NCBI RefSeq assembly: GCF_001590925.1
Contig: NZ_BCTU01000025.1
Span: 62,001-126,000 of the forward strand
Direction: 5' to 3'
Length of the DNA stretch: 64,000 bases
From: Serratia plymuthica NBRC 102599
GTDB lineage: Bacteria; Pseudomonadota; Gammaproteobacteria; Enterobacterales; Enterobacteriaceae
In this document: positions 53,581 through 62,330 of the stretch, in pieces
Layout of the letters: every line of letters starts with the position of its first letter
How positions within the stretch are numbered: the first letter of the stretch is position 1
Made by a program: the position numbers and the translations under genes
Notes under the pieces: model-generated
Seen by the model: only the letters and a program-made list of their open reading frames with translations
Databases searched by the model: none
Told to the model about the DNA's origin: nothing

Positions 53581-54315
53581 ATGGATGAGAAACTGGCCTT
53601 GCTTCAACCGGACTCGGCAGACAGCACGCCGATTTATCTGCAACTGGCAAAAAAAATAAGGGCCGCCGTGGAGTCCGGGCAGTGGCGTTCGGGCGATGCG
53701 TTACCTTCGGAAAGAGCGCTGATGGAAGCCTTCGGCATTGCGCGGGGGACGGCTCGCCGTGCGTTTCAACACCTCGAACAGGATGGCACCATCAACCGCA
53801 ATCGGGGTTCCGGCACCTTTATCGCGCCGCGCTTCGCACCCGCGTTGCCACTGCTGGAAAGTTTTACCGAGATGGTGGAGCCGCAAGGTTTCAGGGCGCA
53901 AAGCGAACTGATTGGCTTTCTGCGACGCGGACCAACGGCAGAAGAAATGCAGGCGTTACAGCTGAGTGATGAACAGGATGTGGTCGAATTGGTGCGCTTA
54001 CGTAAAGCCGGCGAAATCGCCATTGCCTTACAGTATTCGGTGCTTCCCGCCACTATTTTGCCGGCGAGCGGCCTGCCTGAAGAGTCGTTGTACCACTATC
54101 TGCACTCCATCGGTCAACCCATTGTGCGTGCGACTCAGCGTTTTCGCGGCGAGATAGCCGACAAATCCGTCGCTCGCTATCTGGCGATGGAGGTGGGGGA
54201 ACCGCTGCTGCTGGTGACCCGCACCGGGTTCACCCGCGATGAAAGGCCCATCGAGTACACCCGCAGTTGGTGTTTAAATGAGTACTATGATTTTGCGCTG
54301 GAATTGAAACATTAA
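53581..54315 (+). CDS. GntR-family regulator, HutC subfamily
   Basis: 244 residues. Winged helix at 15-85 (SGDALPSERALMEAFGIARGTARRAFQHLEQDGTINRNRGSGTFI in pieces) and a C-terminal UTRA effector domain (about 100-240, ending PIEYTRSWC). The ATG at 53581 follows GTGGGGAAGATACGT; an in-frame codon 28 residues upstream would run through the operator. Likely regulates itself and the divergent barrel-protein gene. UTRA ligands are often sugar phosphates or amino-acid derivatives. Confidence 0.88.
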   Translation: MDEKLALLQPDSADSTPIYLQLAKKIRAAVESGQWRSGDALPSERALMEAFGIARGTARRAFQHLEQDGTINRNRGSGTFIAPRFAPALPLLESFTEMVEPQGFRAQSELIGFLRRGPTAEEMQALQLSDEQDVVELVRLRKAGEIAIALQYSVLPATILPASGLPEESLYHYLHSIGQPIVRATQRFRGEIADKSVARYLAMEVGEPLLLVTRTGFTRDERPIEYTRSWCLNEYYDFALELKH

Positions 54316-54318
54316 AAA

Positions 54319-54345
54319 CCCTCTCCCACCCAGGTGAGAGAGGGC
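54319..54345 (-). terminator. bglX terminator
   Basis: Minus strand CCCTCTCTCACCTGGGTGGGAGAGGG in essence: a GC stem closed by GAGAGGG/CCCTCTC and followed by TTTTTAA, just downstream of the bglX stop. It can also serve the convergent GntR gene weakly. Confidence 0.7.
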
Positions 54346-54353
54346 AATGCGAT

Positions 54354-56651
54354 TTACTGCAGCGTAAAGCTCTGTGCCTGTACGTTGTCGGAATCCAGGC
54401 CGACAAACACGTTGAACTTGCCCGGTTCCGCGCCCCATTTCAGGCTGGCGTTGTAAAACTTGAGATCCTCTTCGGTGATCGGCAGCTCCACTTGTTGTGA
54501 TTGACCGGCTCGCAGCATCACCTTTTTGAAGTTGCGCAGTTCTTTCACCGGGCGGCTGACCGACGCCGTCACGTCCTGCACGTACAGTTGCACCACAGTG
54601 GCGCCGTCATATTTGCCGGTATTCTTCAGCGTGACGCTGGCGGTCAGTTTGCCGTTGCGCGCCATCGTCGGGCTGGAAAGTTTGAGATCCGACAGGCTGA
54701 AGGTGGTGTAACTCAGGCCGTAACCAAAGGGATACAACGGACCGTTAGGCGAGTCGAAGTAACGTGACGTGTACTTGCCCGGGTTTTCCTTGCCGAACGG
54801 CCGGCCGGTATTCAAATGGTTGTAGTACATCGGGATCTGGCCGACAGAACGCGGGAAGGTCATCGGCAGCTTGCCCGACGGGTTGTAATCGCCAAACAGC
54901 ACGTCTGCCACCGCATTGCCGCCCTCGGTGCCGCTGTACCAGGTTTCCAGCATCGCATCCGCCTGCTGGCTTTCCCAGCTCAGCGCCAGCGGCCGGCCAT
55001 TCATCAGCACCAGCACCAGCGGTTTGCCGGTCGCCTTCAGCGCGGCGATCAGATCCCGCTGGCTTTGCGGAATGGTGATATCGGCACGGCTGGAAGCTTC
55101 GTGCGCCATGCCCTGCGCCTCACCCACGACCGCTACCACGACATCGGCCTGCCTGGCCGCCTGTACCGCTTCATCAATCATCTGCTGCGGCGGGCGGGTA
55201 TCAAACACCACCGCCGGCTCATACTCGTTCAGATAGTCGATAATGCTTTTGTCCTGGGTAATGTTGGCGCCCTTGGCGTAGAGGATCTTCGCCTTGTCGC
55301 CCACCGCATGCTCCAGCCCCTGGCGCAGGGTCACCGACTGCTTGACCACGCCGGCCGCCGACCAACTGCCCATCACATCACGCTGGCTGTCGGCCATCGG
55401 CCCAACCAGCGCAATGGTGCCTTGCTTGCTCAACGGCAGCGTCTGCTTGTCATTCTTCAGCAGCACCAGAGTTTTGCGCGCCACTACGCGCGCTTCGGCG
55501 CGGTGCAGACGGCTTTCGGCATTAGTGTCCTGCGGATCGGAACCTACCGGGCCAAGGTGGTTATACGGATCTTTGAACAGGCCCATATCATATTTGGTGT
55601 TCAACACGTCGCGGCAGGCGCGATCGATATCGCTTTCCGAAACCAGCCCGTCCTTCACCAGCCCCGGCAGGTATTGGTCGTAGTATTCGTCGCTCATGCT
55701 CATGTCGACGCCGGAAGTGATCGCCAGCCGCACCGCATCGCGCGCATCTTCGGCCACACCGTGCTTGATCAGCTCTTTAATCGCGCCGTGATCGCTGATG
55801 GTAATGCCGCCAAAGCCCCACTGGCTGCGCAACAGATCTTTCAGCAGCCACGGGTTGGCAGTGGCCGGAATACCGTTGATCGCGTTGAGCGATACCATCA
55901 CCCCACCGCTGCCGGCGTCTACCGCTGCCTTATACGGCGGCAAATAGTCCTGATACATTTTCAGCGGGCTCATATCGACGGTGTTGTAATCGCGGCCGCC
56001 TTCGGTGGCGCCATACAACGCGAAGTGCTTAACGCTGGCCATCACTGAACCGGGTTGAGACGGATCACCGTTCTGGTAAGCATCGACCATCACTTTGGCA
56101 ATTTTGGACACCAGCCAGGTGTCTTCGCCGAAGCCTTCCGATACCCGACCCCAGCGCGGATCGCGGGTGATGTCGACCATCGGCGAGAAGGTCATGTTCA
56201 GGCCGTCATCGCTGGCTTCCTGCGCCGATACCCGGCCGCTGAGCGCGATGGCTTCGAGATCAAAACTGGCCGCCAGCCCCAGGCTGATCGGGAAGACGGT
56301 GCGTTGACCGTGTACCACGTCGTAGGCGAAGAACAACGGGATTTTCAGGCGGCTGAGCTGCATGGCCTGATCTTGCATCGCGCGGATATCCGGCCGGGTG
56401 ACGGTGTTGAAGATAGCGCCAATCTGGCCCTTGCTGATGCCGTCGCGGATCGCTTCTTTCGGGTTATCCGGCCCGACGCTGATTAAGCGCAACTGGCCGA
56501 TTTTTTCTTCCAGCGTCATCTGTTTCATCAGGTTGGAAACGAAAGCATCACGCTGCTGGGCATTAACTCCTTGCGCCGCCCCGCTCTCCTGCGCAAAAAC
56601 CGGGCTGATCGCCAGGCCGGACAGCAAACTCACCACACAAAGCCATTTCAT
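54354..56651 (-). CDS. bglX: Periplasmic beta-glucosidase, GH3
   Basis: 765 residues, same length as E. coli BglX. Signal peptide MKWLCVVSLLSGLAISPVFA. GH3 N-terminal barrel with DPRWGRVSEGFGEDTWL and the nucleophile Asp in GGITISDHGAIKEL near 285; the GH3 C-terminal sandwich contains GEAQGMAHEASSRADI; a fibronectin-III-like domain closes the protein. Hydrolyses beta-glucosides in the periplasm. It is monocistronic. A 76-bp diverged piece of a second bglX lies 10 kb to the left at 44.5 kb. Confidence 0.94.
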   Translation of the reverse strand: MKWLCVVSLLSGLAISPVFAQESGAAQGVNAQQRDAFVSNLMKQMTLEEKIGQLRLISVGPDNPKEAIRDGISKGQIGAIFNTVTRPDIRAMQDQAMQLSRLKIPLFFAYDVVHGQRTVFPISLGLAASFDLEAIALSGRVSAQEASDDGLNMTFSPMVDITRDPRWGRVSEGFGEDTWLVSKIAKVMVDAYQNGDPSQPGSVMASVKHFALYGATEGGRDYNTVDMSPLKMYQDYLPPYKAAVDAGSGGVMVSLNAINGIPATANPWLLKDLLRSQWGFGGITISDHGAIKELIKHGVAEDARDAVRLAITSGVDMSMSDEYYDQYLPGLVKDGLVSESDIDRACRDVLNTKYDMGLFKDPYNHLGPVGSDPQDTNAESRLHRAEARVVARKTLVLLKNDKQTLPLSKQGTIALVGPMADSQRDVMGSWSAAGVVKQSVTLRQGLEHAVGDKAKILYAKGANITQDKSIIDYLNEYEPAVVFDTRPPQQMIDEAVQAARQADVVVAVVGEAQGMAHEASSRADITIPQSQRDLIAALKATGKPLVLVLMNGRPLALSWESQQADAMLETWYSGTEGGNAVADVLFGDYNPSGKLPMTFPRSVGQIPMYYNHLNTGRPFGKENPGKYTSRYFDSPNGPLYPFGYGLSYTTFSLSDLKLSSPTMARNGKLTASVTLKNTGKYDGATVVQLYVQDVTASVSRPVKELRNFKKVMLRAGQSQQVELPITEEDLKFYNASLKWGAEPGKFNVFVGLDSDNVQAQSFTLQ

Positions 56652-56767
56652 ATTGTTTTGTCTCAGGCATGTTCCCGCCGCAGCCTGCGACGGAGAGGAT
56701 TAATCAAAGTGGAAAAACAGTGTGACATACTCTTTTTCACCGCAGAAATAATTTGTAATGTTAAAGG

Positions 56768-57697
56768 TTACAAGCTGTTAGCGGCGGCGGATAAGCCGTT
56801 CTTCAGCCGTGCGCGGCTTTGCTCCGCCTCTTCGCCCAGAAAATTGACCAGCGTGGCTAATGTCGCGGGCATCAGTGCCCGTTCAGGGTAGACCAAATAG
56901 TAGGCCGCGCCACTGACCACGCTGAGCGGGAACGGCGTAACGACGCGCTGCGCCTGGATATCCTCCTCCAGCAGGCACAGATCGCCGATGGCGATGCCAA
57001 AACCTTGCAGTGCGGCGCTCATCGCCAAATCCAGAGTATCAAAATGCTGCGCCTTGCCGGAAGGTAGCGTCTCCAGCCCTGCCGCCTTCAACCACAGCAG
57101 CCAGTCGCGGCGATCGCGCGTGGGGTGCAGCAGGGTTTTCTCCGCCAGATCGGCCGGGGTTGGCGGGCGGGCCAAATCGGGAAGATAAGACGGCGTGCAG
57201 ACCGGCGTGAGGATTTCATCGAACAGGTGATGCACCGCCAGCTTTTTACCCTGCGGCTGGCCGAACACCACCGCAGCATCGAAGTGCTCTGCGCTGAAAT
57301 CCAACCCGTGCGATACCGAGGCGGTCAGTTCGATATGCATTTCCGGGCGCTCGTTTTGCAACCGGATAATGCGCGGCAACACCCAGCGCATGGCGCAGGT
57401 CGGGCACTTGATGCGTAACGTGCCCGGCTGCGCCCCAACCCGCGCCAGCGCCTCGCCCAGTTGCCCCAGCGCCTGCTGCACCGGCGCCAACAACATGGCG
57501 CCCTGAGGGGTCAACGTCAGCCCGCGCGCCCGGCGGCTGAACAACGGATAGCCCAAATGCTGCTCCAGCCCGAGGATCTGACGGCTGACCGCGCCTTGCG
57601 TCAGGTGCAGTGCCTGGGCGGCATGAGTGAAATTAAGGCGCTGAGCCACCACCACAAAAGTTTTCAAAACGTCGAGCGACGGCAGAGATGTCTGCAT
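56768..57697 (-). CDS. LysR-family regulator
   Basis: 309 residues of the GcvA/AmpR-like group. HTH at 8-65 (LDVLKTFVVVAQRLNFTHAAQALHLTQGAVSRQI in pieces), effector domain with TLRIKCPTCAMRWVLPRI and DAAVVFGQPQGKKLAVHHL. It is divergent from the methionine-aminotransferase-like gene, 117 bp away, and may regulate that gene and the binding-protein gene after it. Confidence 0.87.
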   Translation of the reverse strand: MQTSLPSLDVLKTFVVVAQRLNFTHAAQALHLTQGAVSRQILGLEQHLGYPLFSRRARGLTLTPQGAMLLAPVQQALGQLGEALARVGAQPGTLRIKCPTCAMRWVLPRIIRLQNERPEMHIELTASVSHGLDFSAEHFDAAVVFGQPQGKKLAVHHLFDEILTPVCTPSYLPDLARPPTPADLAEKTLLHPTRDRRDWLLWLKAAGLETLPSGKAQHFDTLDLAMSAALQGFGIAIGDLCLLEEDIQAQRVVTPFPLSVVSGAAYYLVYPERALMPATLATLVNFLGEEAEQSRARLKNGLSAAANSL

Positions 57698-57814
57698 AGC
57701 GGGCCTCGGTTAGCCATGACTTTAACTCATGGCTAGTATGACAAACATTCCCTTGTTCGCCTACCGTCACTGATGCTTAATCAAGCAATACTTTCCCCTC
57801 TCCAGGAGCCAATC

Positions 57815-58969
57815 ATGCAGAGCGCCTGCTCACAACGCTCGAAGTTGCCGGATGTCGGCACCACTATTTTCACCGTAATCGGCCAGCTCAGCGCTGAACA
57901 TCAGGCACTGAATCTGTCGCAGGGCGCACCGAACTTCGCCTGTCAGCCGCAACTGGTCGACGCAGTGGCGCAAGCCATGCGCGCAGGTCATAACCAGTAC
58001 GCGCCGATGAGTGGCGTGGCCGCATTACGCGCTGCGCTGGCAGATAAAGTTGAACGATTGTATGGCACACGTTATGACGCCGACGAAGAAATCACGGTCA
58101 TCGCCAGTGCCAGCGAAGGATTGTATTCCGCCATCAGCGCGCTGGTGCACCCGGGCGATGAGGTGATTTATTTCGAACCGGCGTTCGACAGCTACGCGCC
58201 GATTGTCCGCCTGCAAGGCGCCACGCCGGTAGCCATCAAACTGTCGCTGCAGGACTTGCACATTGACTGGGACGAGGTCGCCGCCGCCATCACCGGCAAA
58301 ACGCGGATGATCATCGTCAACAGCCCGCACAACCCAACCGGCAGCGTGTTCGGCGAGCATGACATTGAGCGCCTGACCGCCCTGACGCGCAATACCGATA
58401 TCGTTATCCTGTCCGACGAGGTTTACGAGCACGTGGTATTCGACGGCGATATTCACCACAGCATGGCGCGCCACCCGCAATTGGCCGAACGCAGCGTGAT
58501 TGTGTCGTCGTTTGGCAAAACCTATCACGTCACCGGCTGGCGCGTCGGTTACTGCATGGCGCCGGCGGCGTTGATGGATGAGATCCGCAAGGTGCACCAG
58601 TTTATGGTGTTCTCGGCCGATACGCCGATGCAATATGCCTTCGCCGAAGCGCTGGGCAATCCGCAAAGCTATCTGGGGCTGGCGGATTTCTATCAGCAAA
58701 AACGCGATTTGCTGGCCGGCGCCTTGCAAGATTCGCGCTTTGAATTATTACCCAGCCGTGGCAGTTTCTTTATGCTGGCCCGCTTTAGCGGTTTCAGCAG
58801 CGAAAGCGACAACGATTTTGCGGTGCGTTTAATCCGTGAAGCGAAAGTCGCGACTATCCCGCTGTCGGCGTTTTACAGCGACGGCACCAACACCGGCATC
58901 ATCCGGCTGAGTTTTTCAAAAGATAACGAAACCCTGCTGGAAGGCGCACGCCGTCTGTGTCAGGTGTAA
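57815..58969 (+). CDS. ybdL: Methionine aminotransferase, YbdL-like
   Basis: 384 residues, class I/II PLP aminotransferase. LNLSQGAPNFACQPQLVDAV at the start, NSPHNPTGSVF near 170, and the PLP lysine in SSFGKTYHVTGWRVGYCMAP near 235. Close in length and wording to E. coli YbdL, which prefers methionine and aromatic amino acids. The ATG at 57815 follows CCAGGAGCCAATC. Followed 42 bp later by an amino-acid-binding protein gene, suggesting uptake plus transamination of the same compound. Confidence 0.82.
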   Translation: MQSACSQRSKLPDVGTTIFTVIGQLSAEHQALNLSQGAPNFACQPQLVDAVAQAMRAGHNQYAPMSGVAALRAALADKVERLYGTRYDADEEITVIASASEGLYSAISALVHPGDEVIYFEPAFDSYAPIVRLQGATPVAIKLSLQDLHIDWDEVAAAITGKTRMIIVNSPHNPTGSVFGEHDIERLTALTRNTDIVILSDEVYEHVVFDGDIHHSMARHPQLAERSVIVSSFGKTYHVTGWRVGYCMAPAALMDEIRKVHQFMVFSADTPMQYAFAEALGNPQSYLGLADFYQQKRDLLAGALQDSRFELLPSRGSFFMLARFSGFSSESDNDFAVRLIREAKVATIPLSAFYSDGTNTGIIRLSFSKDNETLLEGARRLCQV

Positions 58970-59011
58970 TGCATTCACTTTTGGTTTGACCATGGGAAAA
59001 AGGCACTGACT

Positions 59012-59791
59012 ATGAAATCACTGAAAACGCTGATCGCTGTGGGCTGCCTGCTGGCCGCCGGTTCCTCTCTGGCGGCGGAAAACACGCTGCGCTTCGGTCT
59101 GGAAGCGCTGTATCCGCCGTTCGAATCCAAATCCGCCAGCGGTAAGCTGGAAGGCTTCGATATCGATCTGGGCAACGCGGTCTGCGCCGCCGCCCAGTTG
59201 AAATGCAGCTGGGTCGAGACCTCGTTCGACAGCCTGATCCCGGCGTTGAAAGCACGCAAGTTTGACGCCATCAACTCGGCGATGAACGTCACCGACCAGC
59301 GCCGCCAGGCAATTGACTTCACCGACTCCATCTATCAGGTGCCCAACCGCCTGATCGCCAAAGCCGACAGCGGCCTGCTGCCGGACGCCAAGTCGCTGGC
59401 GGGCAAACACGTCGGCGTACTGCAGGGGTCGATTCAGGAAACCTACGCCAAGGCCCACTGGGCACCGCAGGGCGTAGACGTCGTCTCCTATCAGGATCAA
59501 AACCAGGCGTACCTTGACCTGACCGCCGGCCGCCTCGACGCCACGCTGGTGATGGCGCCGTCAGGGCAAAGCGGCTTCCTGGCACATCCGGACGGCAAAG
59601 GCTTCGCCTTCGTCGGCGATGCGGTCAGCGATGACAAGATCCTCGGTGAAGGCATCGCCTTCGGCCTGCGCAAAGGGGATGACGCGTTGAAGAAAAAGCT
59701 GAACGACGCGATCGTGAAAGTGAAGCAGCAAGGTACCGTGACCGCGCTGGCGAAGAAGTATTTTGGCGATATCGACGTGACGGTGAAATAA
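59012..59791 (+). CDS. Periplasmic amino-acid-binding protein (ArgT/HisJ type)
   Basis: 259 residues. Signal peptide MKSLKTLIAVGCLLAAGSSLA then the SBP_bac_3 domain: LRFGLEALYPPFESKSASGKLEGFDIDLGNAVCAA, FDSLIPALKARKFDAINSAMNVT, and GKHVGVLQGSIQETYA. Likely binds a basic or polar amino acid for an ABC importer. No permease or ATPase genes adjoin, so it must share a transporter encoded elsewhere. Downstream of the aminotransferase gene on the same strand. Confidence 0.85.
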   Translation: MKSLKTLIAVGCLLAAGSSLAAENTLRFGLEALYPPFESKSASGKLEGFDIDLGNAVCAAAQLKCSWVETSFDSLIPALKARKFDAINSAMNVTDQRRQAIDFTDSIYQVPNRLIAKADSGLLPDAKSLAGKHVGVLQGSIQETYAKAHWAPQGVDVVSYQDQNQAYLDLTAGRLDATLVMAPSGQSGFLAHPDGKGFAFVGDAVSDDKILGEGIAFGLRKGDDALKKKLNDAIVKVKQQGTVTALAKKYFGDIDVTVK

Positions 59792-59797
59792 GTAAAA

Positions 59798-59819
59798 AGG
59801 GGCGAATAAATTCGCCCCT
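59798..59819 (-). terminator. ddlA terminator
   Basis: AGGGGCGAA-TTTA-TTCGCCCCT on the minus strand followed by TTTTACTT. Shared spacer of two convergent genes. Confidence 0.75.
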
Positions 59820-59853
59820 CTCAATACCGCCGCAACCTGCCCCAAGCCGATTA

Positions 59854-60957
59854 TTAGCGCTCGAACACCGAGCTGTTCAGCGCGCGATCTTGCTGATGGC
59901 GCTCCAGCGCCAGCTCGATCAACCGGGTAATCAACTCGCTGTAGCTAACGCCGCTGGCGGCCCACAGTTTGGGGTACATGCTGATATTGGTGAAACCCGG
60001 CAGCGTGTTGATTTCGTTAATCACCACGTTGTTGTCCGGCGTCAGGAACACGTCAACGCGCGCCAGGCCAAAGCATTCCAGCGCCCGGAACGCTTTTAGC
60101 GCCACGTCGCGGATTTTGTCGCTGACTTCCGGTGCGATCTCCGCCGGCACCACTACCTTCGCGCCCTGCTCATTGATGTATTTGGTGTCGTAGGAATAGA
60201 AAGCATCGCTCAGCACGATTTCACCGCACAGGCTGGCCTGCGGCTCGTCATTGCCCAACACCGCGCACTCAATCTCACGGCCGACAATCGCCGATTCCAC
60301 CAGCACCTTGTGATCGAAGCTGAACGCCAGCGCCAGAGCGGCGTCAAAGCCGGCCCGATCCTGCACCTTGCTGACGCCCACCGAAGAGCCCTGGTTAGCC
60401 GGTTTGATAAACAACGGCAGGCCCAGACGCTCGCTAAGCTGATCGAAACCGTATTTGCCGCGGTTAGTGCGCGTCAGGGTGACAAAGGGGGCCACCGCCA
60501 GCCCGGCATCGCGCAGCAGGCGTTTGGTGACGTCTTTGTCCATGCTCACCGCCGAGCCCAACACACCGGCGCCGACGAACGGCATATTGGCCATCCGCAA
60601 CAACCCTTGCAGTGAACCGTCCTCGCCCAGCGTGCCATGCACGATCGGGAATACCACGTCGAGCTGGCCCAGTGCGCCGGCGCTGCTCGCTTCAATCAGT
60701 TGCTGTTTCTCCTGACCGGGGATCAGCGCCACATTTTTATTTGAGCGGTTCAGCGCGATCAGCGCCGGGTTTTCCGCATTCAGCAGGTAATTGGAGGCAT
60801 CGTTAATGTGCCATTGTCCCTGCTTGTCGATCCCCAGCAACGTGACGTCAAACTTCTCTTTGTCGATAGCGTCCACAATGTTTTTTGCCGACTGCAGCGA
60901 CACTTCATGCTCAGCCGATTTACCGCCAAAGATCACCCCAACCCGTAATTTAGTCAC
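59854..60957 (-). CDS. ddlA: D-alanine--D-alanine ligase A
   Basis: 367 residues. Makes the D-Ala-D-Ala dipeptide for peptidoglycan precursors. ATP-grasp family: [35 protein letters not shown], phosphate loop [18 protein letters not shown], and metal site [33 protein letters not shown]. Length and wording match DdlA, not the shorter DdlB of the cell-wall cluster. Monocistronic. Confidence 0.94.
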   Translation of the reverse strand: MTKLRVGVIFGGKSAEHEVSLQSAKNIVDAIDKEKFDVTLLGIDKQGQWHINDASNYLLNAENPALIALNRSNKNVALIPGQEKQQLIEASSAGALGQLDVVFPIVHGTLGEDGSLQGLLRMANMPFVGAGVLGSAVSMDKDVTKRLLRDAGLAVAPFVTLTRTNRGKYGFDQLSERLGLPLFIKPANQGSSVGVSKVQDRAGFDAALALAFSFDHKVLVESAIVGREIECAVLGNDEPQASLCGEIVLSDAFYSYDTKYINEQGAKVVVPAEIAPEVSDKIRDVALKAFRALECFGLARVDVFLTPDNNVVINEINTLPGFTNISMYPKLWAASGVSYSELITRLIELALERHQQDRALNSSVFER

Positions 60958-61126
60958 GCCCTGAATCCTTCTGAAAAATCATGCAAAAAAAGTCGTTTAT
61001 CACAATAAACGCATTGTCCGACGGCGGCAATCGTTGTCGCCAGGAAACTTCTTATGCCACGGAATGTACAATCCCCACCATCCAAACCATATACACTTCG
61101 TATATTATTCCTTTAAGGAGCAGTCT

Positions 61127-61330
61127 ATGGGCATTGTGAAAATTTCAGACGCGCTGCATGACGATCTGCGCCTCGCCAGCCTGACGATGACGCGTTCGAT
61201 CAACGCGCAGGCGGAATACTGGATCAAGATCGGCATGCTGGCGGAGTTCCATCCAGAACTGACCTACCCTCAACTGGTAAAAAAAATGATGAAAGATAAC
61301 GCGCTGACGCTGAAGGAGATTGTCGGGTGA
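61127..61330 (+). CDS. ParD-like antitoxin-type protein
   Basis: 67 residues: IVKISDALHDDLRLASLTMTRSINAQAEYWIKIG is a ribbon-helix-helix-like N-terminus of the ParD-like family, with a helical tail. The start at 61127 follows AAGGAGCAGTCT. The stop overlaps the GTG start of the next gene, a methionine aminopeptidase, so the two are translated together. No ParE toxin is present. Confidence 0.8.
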   Translation: MGIVKISDALHDDLRLASLTMTRSINAQAEYWIKIGMLAEFHPELTYPQLVKKMMKDNALTLKEIVG

Positions 61331-62121
61331 AACAGATTGTGATCAAAACGCCGGAAGAAATAGCCAAAATGCGTCACTCTGGCGCACTGCTGGCCAAGGT
61401 GTTTGCTATGCTCGATGGGGTGATTGGCGAAGGCATGTCGACCATGGAAATTAACGACCGCGCCGAAGCCTTTATCGTCGATGAGCTGAAATCGCGCCCG
61501 GCCAGTAAAGGCCAGTACGATTTCCCTTACGTGCTCAATACCTCGATCGACGACGTGATCTGCCACGGCATTCCTTCGGCCAGCAAAATCCTGCGTTCCG
61601 GCATGATCGTGAACGTCGACATTACGCTGGAAAACGGCGGTTACATTGCCGACTCCAGCAAAATGTACTGCATCGGCCAGACAACGCCATTGGCCAAACG
61701 GCTGGTGAACAACGTATATGAGTCCCTGTGGCAAGGCATCCGCGCGGTGAAACCGGGCGCGACGCTGGGGGATATCGGCCATGCCATTCAACAGCATGCG
61801 GAACAGGCCGGTTACAGCATCGTGCGTGAATACTGCGGCCACGGCATCGGCCGCGATATGCACGAGGAACCGGCGGTGATGCACTTCGGCCTGCCGGGCA
61901 CCGGCATGGCGTTGCAGGAAGGCATGGTATTTACCATCGAACCCATGATTAACCAGGGCGACCACCGCATTAAGCAGAAGAAAGACGGCTGGACGGTGGT
62001 GACCCGCGATAAAAAGCTGTCCGCTCAATGGGAGCACACCGTGGCGGTCACCGCCGACGGCGTGGAAATTCTGACGCTGCGTGACGAAGAGCGTCAGGCC
62101 GGGTACGCAGAGCGTTACTAA
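61327..62121 (+). CDS. map: Type I methionine aminopeptidase (operon partner of ParD-like protein)
   Basis: 264 residues. Removes N-terminal methionine. All five metal ligands are visible in order: [19 protein letters not shown] (two Asp), [13 protein letters not shown] (His), FTIEPMI (Glu) and [11 protein letters not shown] (Glu), as well as the earlier His in [10 protein letters not shown]. The GTG start overlaps the ParD-like stop. The essential map gene usually sits beside rpsB elsewhere, so this is probably a second paralogue. Confidence 0.9.
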   Translation: MKQIVIKTPEEIAKMRHSGALLAKVFAMLDGVIGEGMSTMEINDRAEAFIVDELKSRPASKGQYDFPYVLNTSIDDVICHGIPSASKILRSGMIVNVDITLENGGYIADSSKMYCIGQTTPLAKRLVNNVYESLWQGIRAVKPGATLGDIGHAIQQHAEQAGYSIVREYCGHGIGRDMHEEPAVMHFGLPGTGMALQEGMVFTIEPMINQGDHRIKQKKDGWTVVTRDKKLSAQWEHTVAVTADGVEILTLRDEERQAGYAERY

Positions 62122-62175
62122 GCTACCAAGCCAGTAAGTTACCAAGGTATTAAGCCAGCAGGCTACTCAATTAAT
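62122..62175. repeat. Short repetitive spacer
   Basis: Several loosely repeated 8-10-mers (ACCAAGCCAGTAAG, TTACCAAGG, TATTAAGCCAG, CAGGCTAC). Similar words occur in the repeat zone before parA, but no exact long match was found. Confidence 0.35.
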
Positions 62176-62315
62176 TTACCCTCTGGATTTCAAACAGCGA
62201 TAACGGCAAGAACCGCAGGTCATGTTGGGGCGCTGCATGCGGCGCCCACGTGAATCGGGACAACTCTCTTCGTCCCCCAGGGTAACCGCGCCGCCGTTTG
62301 AAAGACGACCGGTAT
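62176..62315. repeat. ERIC-like element before dld
   Basis: About 140 bp, beginning TTACCCTCTGGATTTCAAAC and ending TTTGAAAGACGACCGGTAT, with GTGAATCGGGAC and GTCCCCCAGGGTAAC near the centre. Termini match the ERIC at 4283-4408; the centre is diverged and longer than usual. Confidence 0.65.
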
Positions 62316-62330
62316 GACAGGGAGATCGGC

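Noticed and set aside
61127-62121. ParDE toxin-antitoxin system
   Set aside because: The partner is a methionine aminopeptidase with complete metal ligands, not a ParE/RelE-type toxin.
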